Source: G963666705 sp963666705
Lineage (GTDB): Bacteria > Pseudomonadota > Alphaproteobacteria > CADEGL01
NCBI GenBank assembly: GCA_963666705.2
Contig: CAXXKO010000001.1
Location: forward strand, 558,001 to 622,000
DNA: 64,000 nt
Direction: 5' to 3'
Numbering within the stretch: the stretch's first letter is position 1; each line of letters starts with the position of its first letter. The notes under the pieces are model-generated. The model saw only the letters and a program-made list of their open reading frames with translations. It had not been told where the DNA came from and ran no database searches. The translations under genes and the position numbers were made by a program. Shown in pieces: positions 37,414 to 46,743 of the stretch.

Positions 37414-38354
37414 GGCGCTTCGCCGCCGGGGAGGATCTGGCGGCGGCGATCGCGGCATGGGAAGATTGGCTGGCCGACGAGCGCCGCGCGTCGCCCCACA
37501 CGGTCGCCGCCTATGGCCGCGACCTCTCGGGGTTCCTCGATTTCCTCACGGAACATCTGGGGGGCGAGCCCAGTCTCCACGATCTCGACGGCCTGCGCGT
37601 GGCCGATTTCCGGGCCTGGCTCGCGCGCCGGGCGATGGGGGGCCTCGCCCGCACCTCGATCGCGCGCGCGCTCTCGGTCGTGCGCGGCTTCTTTCGCTTC
37701 CTCGAGCGCCGCGGGCACTTGGCCAACCCGGCCATCGCCGCCGTCCGCACCCCGAGGCTGCCGCGTACGGTCCCGCGCCCCCTCGCCGAGGGCGACGCCC
37801 TCGAAGTGGTGGCGGAAGCCGGGTCCGGGGCGGTAGATGCGGCGGAGCCGGGCTGGGTGGCGCTGCGCGACATCGCCGTCTTCACGCTCCTCTACGGCTG
37901 CGGCCTGCGCATCTCGGAAGCGCTGGGACTGGCGCGCCGGGCGGCGCCGCTCGATGAGACCCTGACGGTGTTGGGCAAGGGAAGCAAGGAGCGGCGCCTG
38001 CCGGTATTGCCGGCGGTGCGGCGCGCGGTCGATGACTATATCGCCACCTGCCCCTTCGATCCCGGGCCCGACGGGCCGCTCTTCCTCGGCGTCCGGGGCC
38101 GGCGCCTGGGTGCGCGCGAGGTGCAGCGGCGCATGCAGACCCTGCGCGGCCGGCTCGGCCTTCCCGATTCGGCGACGCCGCACGCGTTGCGCCACAGCTT
38201 CGCCACCCACCTGTTGGCGGGGGGCGGCGATTTGCGGGCCATCCAGGAGCTGCTCGGCCACGCCTCGCTCTCGACCACCCAGCGCTACACGGCCGTCGAT
38301 GCGAGCCGCCTGCGCGAGGTCTACGACGCGGCGCACCCGCGGGCCCGGGGCTGA
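37392..38354 (+). CDS. xerC: Tyrosine recombinase XerC
   Basis: XerC resolves chromosome dimers at dif with XerD. The 320-residue protein has the SAM-like N-terminal domain (HTVAAYGRDLSGFLDFL) and the catalytic set Arg in CGLRISEALGL, Lys in GKGSKERRLP, HALRHSFATHLL (His and Arg), LGHASLSTTQRY with the final His and the Tyr nucleophile. The GTG at 37392 is used; it lies inside the end of the DUF484 gene. Confidence 0.93.
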   Translation: MAVSPRLRRFAAGEDLAAAIAAWEDWLADERRASPHTVAAYGRDLSGFLDFLTEHLGGEPSLHDLDGLRVADFRAWLARRAMGGLARTSIARALSVVRGFFRFLERRGHLANPAIAAVRTPRLPRTVPRPLAEGDALEVVAEAGSGAVDAAEPGWVALRDIAVFTLLYGCGLRISEALGLARRAAPLDETLTVLGKGSKERRLPVLPAVRRAVDDYIATCPFDPGPDGPLFLGVRGRRLGAREVQRRMQTLRGRLGLPDSATPHALRHSFATHLLAGGGDLRAIQELLGHASLSTTQRYTAVDASRLREVYDAAHPRARG

Positions 38355-38369
38355 GCGGGCCGCCGCCCC

Positions 38370-39587
38370 ATGGAGCCGGTCGAGGTTGCTCGCGCTTTCG
38401 CGCGCGAGGTGATCGCACCCAACGCGGCCCGGTGGGAGGAGGAGCGGCGCTATCCCCGCGAGGCGTTTCCCGAAGCGGCGGCGCGGGGGCTCTGCGGCCT
38501 CGTCGTGCCGGTGGAGATGGGCGGCGCCGGCCTCGGCGCGGCTGCCATGGCACGGGTCATGGAGGAATTGGCGGGCGCCGACATGGCCTTCAGCTTCGGC
38601 CTCGTCGTGCACAACAACCTGGCCGGCGCCATCGCGCGCCACGGCGACCCACGGCATGTCGAGACATATCTCGATGACCTGATTGCGGGCCGGCGCGTTG
38701 GCGCCTTCCTCCTGACCGAGCCCCGGGGCGGCAGCGACGCCGGAGCGATTCTCACCCGGGCGCGGCGCGAAAGTGGTGGCTGGGTTATCGACGGGGAGAA
38801 GGCCTGGGTCAGCAATGGGGCCGGGGCCGATGTCCTGAGCGTCTATGCCCAGACCGACCCGGCCCTCGGTTGGCGCGGCATCGCCTGTTTTCTCGTGCAA
38901 GCGGGTCAGCCGGGCGTGGTGCGCGAGCCCTCCTACCGCCTCATGGGCGGCCATGCACTTGGCACGGGAGCCTTTCGGTTCGAAGGCTGCCGGGTCGGCG
39001 AGGAAGCACTCCTCCTCGGCCCCGGCGACGGCTTCAAGGCGGCCATGGCCGGCATCGATTTGGCGCGTGTCAACGCCGCCGCCATGTGCTGCGGTAAGAT
39101 GCGCGTGGGCCTCGACCGGGCGCTGGCCGCGACGGCCGAGCGCCACGCCTTCGGCCAGGCCATCGCCGACTTCCAGGGCATCCAATGGATGCTGGCCGAC
39201 GCCGCCACCGACCTCGAGGCGAGCCGTCTGCTCGCCTACGAGGCGGCCCGGCGGCTCGATGCCGGCGAGGATGGGGCCCTGGCCGCGGCCCACGCCAAGA
39301 AGTTCGCGACGCGGGCGGCGCTCACCCGCCTCGCCGACTGCATGCAAGCCATGGGTGCCGACGGCTACCGCGCCGACTGTCCGCTGTCGCGCCACCTCGC
39401 CTGCGCCAAGATGGCCCAGTATCTCGACGGCACGACGGAGATCCAGAACGTGGTCATCAGCCGGGCGCTGCGCCGGCGTGCGACCGCGAGAAAGGAAAGG
39501 GGATTACAAAGAAGGGTTGACGCTCACGCGCGCGGCAGGTACGATGGGTCGATGGATGAACCGACACGAGCGCCCTTGTGTCATTAA
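38370..39587 (+). CDS. Acyl-CoA dehydrogenase with transposon-altered C-terminus
   Basis: This FAD enzyme forms an alpha,beta double bond in an acyl-CoA. VGAFLLTEPRGGSDAG is the family signature, and the C-terminal QYLDGTTEIQNVVISRAL carries the region that normally positions the flavin and the catalytic-base area. The IS1595-family transposon enters at 39499: after residue 376 the last codons now come from the transposon end and stop at 39587. If the transposon is removed, the frame would end KETTP and its stop would overlap the ATG of the gene at 44491. The core fold is intact, so activity may remain. Confidence 0.85.
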   Translation: MEPVEVARAFAREVIAPNAARWEEERRYPREAFPEAAARGLCGLVVPVEMGGAGLGAAAMARVMEELAGADMAFSFGLVVHNNLAGAIARHGDPRHVETYLDDLIAGRRVGAFLLTEPRGGSDAGAILTRARRESGGWVIDGEKAWVSNGAGADVLSVYAQTDPALGWRGIACFLVQAGQPGVVREPSYRLMGGHALGTGAFRFEGCRVGEEALLLGPGDGFKAAMAGIDLARVNAAAMCCGKMRVGLDRALAATAERHAFGQAIADFQGIQWMLADAATDLEASRLLAYEAARRLDAGEDGALAAAHAKKFATRAALTRLADCMQAMGADGYRADCPLSRHLACAKMAQYLDGTTEIQNVVISRALRRRATARKERGLQRRVDAHARGRYDGSMDEPTRAPLCH

Positions 39588-39745
39588 GAATATTTGGCGG
39601 CATTGTCCGTTGGTTCAGCCACGCGAAGGGCGCAACAGACATTCTTTTTCTTTTGGTGCCGTCGTCGTTGGTTGCAGCATTCAGCGCCGCGTGGGCCGCC
39701 ATGTTGCTTGAGCCGTTGCATTGGGTGATATTTATAGCTACGGGA

Positions 39746-41070
39746 CACTAGTGTCCGGTTAACTGTGGCGGTTTTCCGGTTAGTGGGTTGTGGTTAAACG
39801 TTCTTTCGGGATATTCGCGTGTCACCGACTTGAACTCCCGGTGTTAAGCCAGACATGCTCCTGCCTTCCCGGTCAGGAGCATGGCTCATGTATGCAGGCA
39901 AGATCGTTTTCGCCCAGGTGATCGACCATCTGCCCGTGCACAGCTTGCGCCGTTGCGTCCACCGCTACGGCGGCGATCGCAGGCTGCGAAGCTTCTCCTG
40001 CCTCGATCGGTATCTGTGCATGGCCTTCGCGCAGCTGACCTATCGCGAGAGCCTGCGCGACATCGAGGCCTGCCTGCGCGCCCAGCACACCAAGCTCTAC
40101 CACATGGGCATCCGCGGGCGCGTCGCCCGCGCCACCTTGGCCGACGCCAACGAGAGGCGCGACTGGCGCATCCATGCCGACTTCGCCCAGGCGCTGATCC
40201 GCATCGCCCGGCCGCTCTATGCCCAAGACAGCTTCGGCCTCGAGCTCGACCACACCGTCTATGCCCTCGACTCGACCACCATCGACCTCTGCCTCGCGGT
40301 CTTCCCCTGGGCCCCGTTCCAGCGCACCAAGGCCGCCATCAAGCTCCACACCCTCTTGGATCTGCGCGGCAATATCCCAACTTTCATCCATATCAGCGAC
40401 GGCCGATGGCACGACGTGAGGGTGCTCGACGAGCTGGTCCCCGAGCCCGGCGCCTTCTACGTCCTGGACCGCGGATACATCCATTTCGCCCGCCTCCATC
40501 GCCTGAGCCAGGGCGCCGCCTTCTTCGTCGTCCGGGCACGGGCCAAGTTCCAGTTCCGCAGGATCGCGTCCCGCGCAATCGACAAGACCACCGGCCTGCG
40601 CTGCGACCAGACCATCCGCACCGCCGGCCAGCACACCGCCACCGACTACCCGGACAGGCTCCGCCGCGTCCGATACCGCGACCCCGAGAGCGGCAAGGCC
40701 TTCACCTTCCTGACCAACAACTTCACCCTGCCGGCGCTGACCATCGCCCAGCTCTACAAATGCCGCTGGCAGGTCGAGCTGTTCTTCAAATGGATCAAGC
40801 AGCACCTGCGCATCAAGCGCTTCTACGGCACCTCCGAGAACGCCGTCAAATCCCAGATCTGGATCGCCGTCTCCGTCTATGTGTTGATCGCCATCGTCAA
40901 GAAGCGCTTGGCTATCAACGCCAGCCTCTACACAATCCTCCAGGTCCTCAGCCTCACCGTCTTCGAAAAAACACCGCTCCTTCAATTGCTTACAAATCCA
41001 GAAACCACAACACCAATCCACCCCCATGCTAACCAATTGAATCTATTCGACTATTAACCGGACACTAGTG
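39746..41070. mobile_element. IS4-family insertion sequence, first nested copy
   Basis: The ends are CACTAGTGTCCGGTTAA at the left and TTAACCGGACACTAGTG at the right. The 9-base direct repeat GCTACGGGA flanks it (39737-39745 and 41071-41079). It is 1325 bases long and lies inside a passenger gene of the IS1595 transposon. Confidence 0.93.
39888..41057 (+). CDS. IS4-family transposase
   Basis: This 389-residue DDE transposase has the N-terminal DUF4372-type region (QLTYRESLRDIEACL), the first Asp in YALDSTTIDLCL, the second in YVLDRGYIHF, and the Y-x2-R-x3-E-x6-K signature YKCRWQVELFFKWIK with the catalytic Glu. It appears complete and fills its element. The start at 39888 (MYAGK) has AGGAGC upstream. 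It is about 60% alike by eye to the second copy at 41167. Confidence 0.93.
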   Translation: MYAGKIVFAQVIDHLPVHSLRRCVHRYGGDRRLRSFSCLDRYLCMAFAQLTYRESLRDIEACLRAQHTKLYHMGIRGRVARATLADANERRDWRIHADFAQALIRIARPLYAQDSFGLELDHTVYALDSTTIDLCLAVFPWAPFQRTKAAIKLHTLLDLRGNIPTFIHISDGRWHDVRVLDELVPEPGAFYVLDRGYIHFARLHRLSQGAAFFVVRARAKFQFRRIASRAIDKTTGLRCDQTIRTAGQHTATDYPDRLRRVRYRDPESGKAFTFLTNNFTLPALTIAQLYKCRWQVELFFKWIKQHLRIKRFYGTSENAVKSQIWIAVSVYVLIAIVKKRLAINASLYTILQVLSLTVFEKTPLLQLLTNPETTTPIHPHANQLNLFDY

Positions 41071-41153
41071 GCTACGGGAATATTTTCTTTCTTGGCGGTC
41101 GGGCTTTCGGTAACGATCCGGTTTATTAGGGACAATTCTCTGCGCTACAAGGT

Positions 41154-42466
41154 CACTAGTGTCCGGTTAAAAATCGAATGAATTCAATTGGTTGGTTATT
41201 TGCGAAGCATTGCATCTGTTTTCGTCTCCCGCAAGTGCTTGATGTATGGGCATTTTCTCGAAGAGGGTCACCGAGAGGATCTGTAACAAAGTGTAGAGCG
41301 AGGCGTCCAGGTCGAGGCGCTTCTTGACGATGGCGACGAGGACGTAGACCGAGACGGCAATCCAGATCTGCGTCTTCACCGCGTTCTCCGACGTGCCGTA
41401 GAACTGCTTGATCCGAAGATGCTGCTTGATCCACTTGAAGAAGAGTTCCACCTGCCAGCGGCTTTTGTAGAGCGCGCAGATGGTGGCGGCCGGAAGCGAG
41501 AAGTTGTTGGTGATGAAGACCAGCGTCTTGCCGGACTCGGGGTCCTTGAAGCGGATGCGCCGCAGAAGTTCGGGGTAATCCTGACGGGTGTAGAAGCCGT
41601 CCAGGGAGATGGTCTGGTCGCAAATGATGCCGGTCGAGCGATCCGTCGGCGCCGAATAGACGCGATGAGCATCGATGTTCGACTTGGCACGCGTGACGAA
41701 GAAGGCCCCGGCTTGGTGCAACACATAAAGGCGGGCAAAGTCGACGTAGCCACGATCCACGACGTAGATGGCTCCGGCTTCCGGCAAGAGCATATCGAGG
41801 GCATGAACGTCGTGCAGCTTGCCATCCGAGATGTGGATAAAACTCGGAATGTTGCCCCGCAGGTCGAGCAGCGTGTGCATCTTCACCGCCGCCTTGGTGG
41901 TGCGGAAGTGCGCCCACGGAAAGACCGACAGGCACAGAGCGATGGTCGTCGAGTCCAGGGCGTAGACGGTATTGGTCAGGTCCAACCCCAGTTCTTCGTC
42001 GACGTACAGCGTCCTCGCCTGGGTGATGAGCCGCTGGGCCAACGCCGCATGGATACGCCAGTCGCGCCTTTCGTTGGCATCGGCCAGCGTCGAGCGCCGG
42101 ACCGGCTGGCGGAAGCCCATGTGATAGAGTTTCGATGCGTGGACCGAGAGGCAGGTCTCGATGTCGCGCAGGCTTTCCCGGTAGGTCAGCTGGGCGAAGG
42201 CCATGGACCGGTATTGCTCGGCGCAGGAAAGCGTCCGGACCCGGTGATCGCCGCCATACCGGTCGACGATCCGCGTGAAAGTAGTCCATGGCAGGAAGTC
42301 CATGAGCTGAGCGAACAGGGTCTTGCCGGTGTTCATGAGCATCTCCTCGGAGAAACTCCGAAAAGTGCTCCATCCAATTCAAATCGACACCATGCATTTT
42401 CGCTTCAAACCCCGCAGAAATCCTGGCTCTCAAAGCCAGCACCGCTCAGTTAACCGGACAGCAGTG
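41154..42466. mobile_element. IS4-family insertion sequence, second nested copy
   Basis: The left end is CACTAGTGTCCGGTTAA and the right end, read inward, CACTGCTGTCCGGTTAA. The 9-base direct repeat CTACAAGGT flanks it (41145-41153 and 42467-42475). It is 1313 bases long, in the opposite orientation to the first copy and only 75 bases from it. Confidence 0.92.
41167..42342 (-). CDS. IS4-family transposase, second copy
   Basis: This 391-residue transposase is of the same subgroup as the copy at 39888, with YALDSTTIALCL, YVVDRGYVDF and YKSRWQVELFFKWIK. It is complete. Differences are spread over the whole protein, so the two elements are different IS types of one family, not a recent duplication. 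Confidence 0.93.
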   Translation of the reverse strand: MLMNTGKTLFAQLMDFLPWTTFTRIVDRYGGDHRVRTLSCAEQYRSMAFAQLTYRESLRDIETCLSVHASKLYHMGFRQPVRRSTLADANERRDWRIHAALAQRLITQARTLYVDEELGLDLTNTVYALDSTTIALCLSVFPWAHFRTTKAAVKMHTLLDLRGNIPSFIHISDGKLHDVHALDMLLPEAGAIYVVDRGYVDFARLYVLHQAGAFFVTRAKSNIDAHRVYSAPTDRSTGIICDQTISLDGFYTRQDYPELLRRIRFKDPESGKTLVFITNNFSLPAATICALYKSRWQVELFFKWIKQHLRIKQFYGTSENAVKTQIWIAVSVYVLVAIVKKRLDLDASLYTLLQILSVTLFEKMPIHQALAGDENRCNASQITNQLNSFDF

Positions 42467-42888
42467 CTACAAGGTGTCTTTTGACCCAATAAAAGAAATA
42501 CGTATTGCGGCTCGGCCAGACAATAGCGCTGTTGTTATTCAGCTGGGCATGCGCATACATAACAGTTCGAAGGTCCCGATTTTCTTCAATATTGATATTT
42601 TGACTTTTCTTCTTCAAGACAAGGGAAATCAAGGCGCTTCGCTGGTTGGAGACCAGCAATTAATAATGCCGGAAAGCCGGATAACATACCTTCTTCCATC
42701 AATCTCTGATATTACCCCAGGGCCTGTTGGTGGCGCCCTTCGGTTCCAAGTAAAATATGGGCACAAGCCGGATAAGATTAATCTGTCAATCTCTGCCAAA
42801 TTTGTAATTTCCGGACTGGTTAGTGTCGATGGAGAGGAACCGGAGTTTATGGCGAATATCTTTGTTGAAGAAATGGAATATTAAGATC

Positions 42889-42975
42889 ATGAAACCAACA
42901 ATCATACGGGATCTAGACCTTGTGGGCGCAACGCCAGAGACGCTTACGATGGCCGAATGGAGGACCACGCAATGA
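42889..42975 (+). CDS. Small transposon ORF with DLxGATPETL motif
   Basis: The 28-residue frame MKPTIIRDLDLVGATPETL... ends at a TGA that overlaps the next ATG (42972-42975), so the two would be coupled. The same DLxGATPETL motif reappears in the ORF at 43333 of this transposon, which argues that both are translated. Function unknown. The ribosome site is weak. Confidence 0.4.
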   Translation: MKPTIIRDLDLVGATPETLTMAEWRTTQ

Positions 42976-43301
42976 CGGAAGACGACAAGCGCCTCGAAAT
43001 AGGCAGGCTGGTGGAAGAGCGGCAGAAGGTCCGGGGGGGCCTCGTCTGTGTCGAGCGTCAGCTTCGCCGGATCCGTCTTGCCCTGGATCGCACGCAACTC
43101 GCGATTGACGGCCTCGCCGACTATTGCCTCGACGATGCCAGCGGCAAGCTGATTGTCTCCGGCGTGCCGCACATCCAAGGTTGCGAGGAAAGCGGAGAGC
43201 ACCCGGACGGCCGGGGAATCGCCCGGCTACTCGATGAGCGCCGCGCGCTGAAACAGCGGCTGGACGAGATTGAGGGCGAGGGCGACCATCTCGGGCTTTA
43301 G
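42972..43301 (+). CDS. Small coiled-coil passenger protein
   Basis: The 109-residue protein MTEDDKRLEIGRLV... is mostly helical and charged, with heptad-like spacing at about 5-45 and again at 88-107. A central stretch (DDASGKLIVSGVPHIQGC) looks like a turn or short sheet. GGAGG lies 8 bases before the ATG. I recognise no family. It lies between the split membrane-protein gene and the third passenger ORF. Confidence 0.6.
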   Translation: MTEDDKRLEIGRLVEERQKVRGGLVCVERQLRRIRLALDRTQLAIDGLADYCLDDASGKLIVSGVPHIQGCEESGEHPDGRGIARLLDERRALKQRLDEIEGEGDHLGL

Positions 43302-43332
43302 CGCCGCTGCGGATCAGGCTTGGAGGTATGAC

Positions 43333-43539
43333 ATGACCCGAGGGAAGCCGGTTCTTGACCCGGAGCGCGACCTTGCGGGGGCGACACCGGAGACGCTAGT
43401 GCGAGCGCTGTTTCGTCGTGTGGATCCCTTACGACCGCGCGCCGCTGGCGAGGCCGTTGCAGGCGATGAGGTCGCGGTAGAGAAGGTTGCGCCCGACGAG
43501 CCGAGCAACGGTGTCCCGCATCTGGGCAAGCGTTCCTGA
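43333..43539 (+). CDS. Small transposon ORF with DLAGATPETL motif
   Basis: The 68-residue frame starts at an ATG with GGAGG 8 bases upstream and reads MTRGKPVLDPERDLAGATPETLVRALFRR, followed by a tail that runs over the 3' end of the transposase gene on the other strand (43429-43539). The N-terminal half looks like a real conserved small protein. The tail may be incidental. Function unknown. Confidence 0.45.
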   Translation: MTRGKPVLDPERDLAGATPETLVRALFRRVDPLRPRAAGEAVAGDEVAVEKVAPDEPSNGVPHLGKRS

Positions 43540-44397
43540 TTCCCTGATGTTGTGCTTGCCCGCGAACTCGGAGACGTAGCGTTGCAGATGCTTCGGGCTG
43601 ATCTTGTGGAAGGTTCCTTTGTGGGCGCGCTTGAGCATCGACCAGAAGCTCTCGATCCCATTGGTGTGTGCCATGCCGTTGACGTACTCGCTGACCGAGT
43701 GCTTCACCGTCTTGTGCGGGTTGGGAATGCCCTCGTAGGCCGCCGCGTCATCGGTGTAGACCACGGCGCCCGGCCCGGCGTTCTCGGCTACGAAGTCATG
43801 CAGCGTCGCGCTGTCGGTCGCCTCCACCACTTGCGCGGCGACCTTGTTGGTTGCCCGGTCCTTCGCGCCAACCACGGCGGTCTTGCCGACCGCGCCGCGT
43901 CCAGTGAGCGTCTTGCGCTTGGCTTTCGACATGTTCTTCCGCTTGCCGCCGAAATAGGTCTCGTCGATCTCAACCGGGCCGTCGAACGGACCTTCGCCGT
44001 TGCCGGCCCATGCTTCGCGGATGCGATGCAGCATGAACCATGCCGTAGGCTGCGACACGCCGATATCGCGTTGCAGCTTCATGGACGAAACCGACTTGAG
44101 CGAGGTCAGGCACAGGTAGATCGCAATGGCCCACTTCCGCATCGGAATCTTCGACCGCTGCATGGCCGTGCCCGTCTTCACCGAGAAGTAGGAGCGGCAG
44201 TCCGAGCACCAGTAAGGCATCTTCGCGTGGCTGGCCTCGCGGGTGCGGACCGAGCCGCACTTGGGGCAATGGCGACCGTCCGGCCAGATCACCGACTCGA
44301 ACCACTCGGTCGCCGTTTCCTCCGTCGGGAACATGTCCATCAACTGAACGATGGTCAGTCCCTCGCGGTGCGATTTTCCGGGTGCTTTCTTCGCCAT
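43429..44397 (-). CDS. IS1595-family transposase
   Basis: The transposase of the surrounding transposon. A zinc ribbon (CPKCGS..CSDC) lies near residues 40-70, then a helix-turn-helix, the DDE residues Asp in VEIDETYFGG, Asp in YTDDAAAY and Glu in NGIESFWSML. It is about 322 residues from ATG 44397, which has GGAAGGGAGAGCGG upstream; an alternative ATG lies at 44418. It appears intact, so the transposon may still move. Confidence 0.93.
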   Translation of the reverse strand: MAKKAPGKSHREGLTIVQLMDMFPTEETATEWFESVIWPDGRHCPKCGSVRTREASHAKMPYWCSDCRSYFSVKTGTAMQRSKIPMRKWAIAIYLCLTSLKSVSSMKLQRDIGVSQPTAWFMLHRIREAWAGNGEGPFDGPVEIDETYFGGKRKNMSKAKRKTLTGRGAVGKTAVVGAKDRATNKVAAQVVEATDSATLHDFVAENAGPGAVVYTDDAAAYEGIPNPHKTVKHSVSEYVNGMAHTNGIESFWSMLKRAHKGTFHKISPKHLQRYVSEFAGKHNIRESGTLAQMRDTVARLVGRNLLYRDLIACNGLASGARS

Positions 44398-44490
44398 TTC
44401 CGCTCTCCCTTCCGACATTCTGAATATAGGGAGTCAGCCTGAGAATGTCAACCCTTCTTTGTAATCCCCAAAGGAAAAGGAGACGACACC

Positions 44491-45111
44491 ATGAAGCTCT
44501 ACGTTGCCGAGCGCTCCGGGAACGCCCACAAGGCGCGGCTGTTCCTCTCCATTCTGGGCGTCGAATACGAGGCCGTGGACGCAGCCTACATGTCGCTGCA
44601 AGAACCTGAGTTCCGAGCCAAGAACCCGCGCGGGCAGATCCCGGTGCTCGAGGTCGACGGCCGGCAAATATGGGATTCCCAGGCCATCCTCGTCTACCTG
44701 GCAAGGCGGTATGGCGGCGAGGACTGGCTGCCGACAGACCCCGAGGGCATGGCCGAAGTGATGCAGTGGCTGGCGCTCTCGGAAAACGAGCTGTTGCTCG
44801 GCATCGCCCAGGCGCGGATCGGTACCACCTTCGCGACCGGCAACGAGGACGTCATCCTGGTCCCGCTCGACCGGGCGAAGCGCTACGCGGCACGCGGCCT
44901 TCGGGTCATGGAGGAGCGCCTCGCGGCCCACGACTGGCTGGCTCTCGACCGGCCCACCATCGCCGAGATGGCCTGCTTCACATACGCCGCCCTCACCCAC
45001 GAGGCCGGCATCGATATAGCCCCCTACGGCGCGGTGGCGCGGTGGCTCGAGCGGGTCCGATCCCTGCCCGGCTTCGTCGCCATGCCCGGCATGGAGGCGG
45101 TGCCGGCTTGA
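44491..45111 (+). CDS. Glutathione S-transferase family protein
   Basis: The 206-residue protein has a thioredoxin-fold N-terminal domain (MKLYVAERSGNAHKARLFL, NPRGQIPVLEVDG with cis-Pro, and DSQAILVYLA for the glutathione gamma-glutamyl group) and a helical C-terminal domain with the capping box LDRPTIAEMACF. The SGNAHK loop suggests a Ser-type catalytic residue. Before the IS1595 insertion its ATG overlapped the stop of the acyl-CoA dehydrogenase gene, so the two are likely one operon. Its substrate is unknown. Confidence 0.9.
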   Translation: MKLYVAERSGNAHKARLFLSILGVEYEAVDAAYMSLQEPEFRAKNPRGQIPVLEVDGRQIWDSQAILVYLARRYGGEDWLPTDPEGMAEVMQWLALSENELLLGIAQARIGTTFATGNEDVILVPLDRAKRYAARGLRVMEERLAAHDWLALDRPTIAEMACFTYAALTHEAGIDIAPYGAVARWLERVRSLPGFVAMPGMEAVPA

Positions 45112-45179
45112 CCGGGTGCCCGCGGCCACTATCCTGAGGGCCGAATTCGACCCACCACTCACGAGGCAGGGAACGCGGC

Positions 45180-46743
45180 ATGACAGAGCTCCTGCATCCG
45201 GGCGTCGTCGCCGGGCGTACGCCCGACAAGCCCGCCCTCATCATGGCCGGGAGCGGCGAGGTGGTGACCTATGGCGAGCTCGATGAGCGCTCCAAGCGGG
45301 GCGCGCAACTGTTCCGGTCCCACGGCCTCGGCCCCGGCGACACCATCGCCATCTATATGGAGAACAACGCCCGCTACATGGAAGTGTGCTGGGCCGCGCA
45401 CCGCGCCGGGCTCTACTATAGCTGCATCAGCAGCCAGCTGACGGCGCCGGAAGCCGCCTACATCGTCGCGGACAGCGACGCCAAGCTCCTCGTGACCTCC
45501 GCCGCCAAGGGCGACGTTGCGGCGGCCCTCATCGCGCAGGCGTCCAGTGTCGGCCCGCGCTATGTGGTGGGCGGCGCCTTGGATTCCGGGCCATGCCTCA
45601 TGGGAGGAAGCGATTCTGGATCATCCGGCCGCCGCGCTCGACGACGAGACCGAGGGTGTGGACATGCTCTACTCGTCGGGGACCACCGGGCGGCCCAAGG
45701 GCGTCAGGAGCCCGCTGCGCGGCGAGGTCTTCGGCACGGCGCAGAAACACCTCTACATCATCAGATCGATGTCAGGGCACGACGAGAACAGCATCTTCCT
45801 GGAAACCGGCCCGCTGTATCACGCCGCCCCCCTGCGCTTCATGATCGGCATGCAGCGGGTCGGCGCCACGTCCGTGATCATGGAGCGCTTCGATGCCGAG
45901 GCGGCCCTCGGCCTGATCGAACAGTACCGCTGCACCCACAGCCTGTGGGTACCGTCCATGTTCGTCCGCATGCTGAAGCTGCCGGAGGAGACGCGGCGGC
46001 GCTACGACATCTCGAGCACGGTCGCCGCCATCCACGGCGCGGCGCCCTGCCCGGTCGGCATCAAGGAGCGGATGATCGACTGCCCGTTCGGGCCGACCCT
46101 GGTCGAGTATTACGGCGCCACCGAGGCCAACGGCCTCTGCCTCGTCTCTTCCGAGGAATGGCTCGCGCGCAAGGGCTCGGTCGGCAAGCCCGTGCTGGGC
46201 GAGGTCCATATCATGGACGAGGAGGGCCGGGAGGAGTTGCCGCCGGGCGAGACCGGGCCCATCTACTTCGCGAACGGTTACGAGTTCGAATATTACCGGG
46301 ACCCCGAGAAGACAGCCGAGGCGCGCAACGATCGTGGCTGGACCACGCTCGGCGATATCGGCCGGGTCGACGACGACGGCTACCTCTACCTCACCGACCG
46401 CAAGGCCTTCACCATCATCACGGGCGGCGTGAACGTCTATCCCCAGGAGGTCGAGAACCTGCTCGTCACCCACCCCAAGGTTATGGACGCGGCCGTCATC
46501 GGCATGCCGAGCGAGGATTTCGGCGAGGCGGTCAAGGCGGTGATCCAGCCCGTGGACATGGCCGAGGCGGGCGCGGCGCTCGAAGGCGAGCTGATCGCCT
46601 TCTGCCGCCAGTCCCTCAGCCCCGTCAAGTGCCCGCGCCGCGTCGACTTCAAGGCCGAATTGCCGCGCCACCCGAACGGCAAGCTCTACAAGCGCCTCCT
46701 CAAGGACGCCTATTGGGGCGACCACGGTACACGCATCGTGTGA
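45180..46743 (+). pseudogene. Acyl-CoA synthetase (AMP-forming), frameshifted
   Basis: The enzyme would activate a carboxylic acid to acyl-AMP and then acyl-CoA. The N-terminal part (MTELLHPGVV to VGGALD, about 136 residues) is in one frame. The P-loop YSSGTTGRPKG, the YYGATEAN motif, the TLGDIG..Y DRK hinge and the catalytic Lys in PNGKLYKRLL are in another. The switch is at about 45585-45592 (TTCCGGGCC); removing one base makes a continuous protein of about 520 residues. The single lesion could be a sequencing error. Confidence 0.85.

Larger units (their letters stand above)
39578..42884 (+). pseudogene. Transposon passenger membrane-protein gene split by two IS4 copies
   Basis: Three pieces, 39578-39745, 41080-41153 and 42476-42884, join in frame when both IS4 elements and one copy of each 9-base target duplication are removed: 168 + 74 + 409 = 651 bases, 216 residues, no internal stop. 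It would start at GTG 39578. The N-terminal part has two hydrophobic helices (ILFLLVPSSLVAAFSAAW and WVIFIATGIFSFLAVGL), followed by a basic patch and a beta-rich domain of about 140 residues with no motif I recognise. The current copy is broken. The last piece alone can be read from GTG 42474 but lacks the membrane part. Confidence 0.75.
39499..44469. mobile_element. IS1595-family transposon with passenger genes
   Basis: The ends are matching inverted repeats: GGGGATTACAAAGAAGGG from 39499 and its complement ending at 44469 (23 bases each). Both flanks carry the 8-base direct repeat AAAGGAAA (39491-39498 and 44470-44477), the target-duplication length of IS1595. The 4.97-kb element holds its transposase near the right end and at least three passenger ORFs on the other strand, plus two nested IS4 elements. 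It splits the acyl-CoA dehydrogenase/GST gene pair. Confidence 0.93.
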
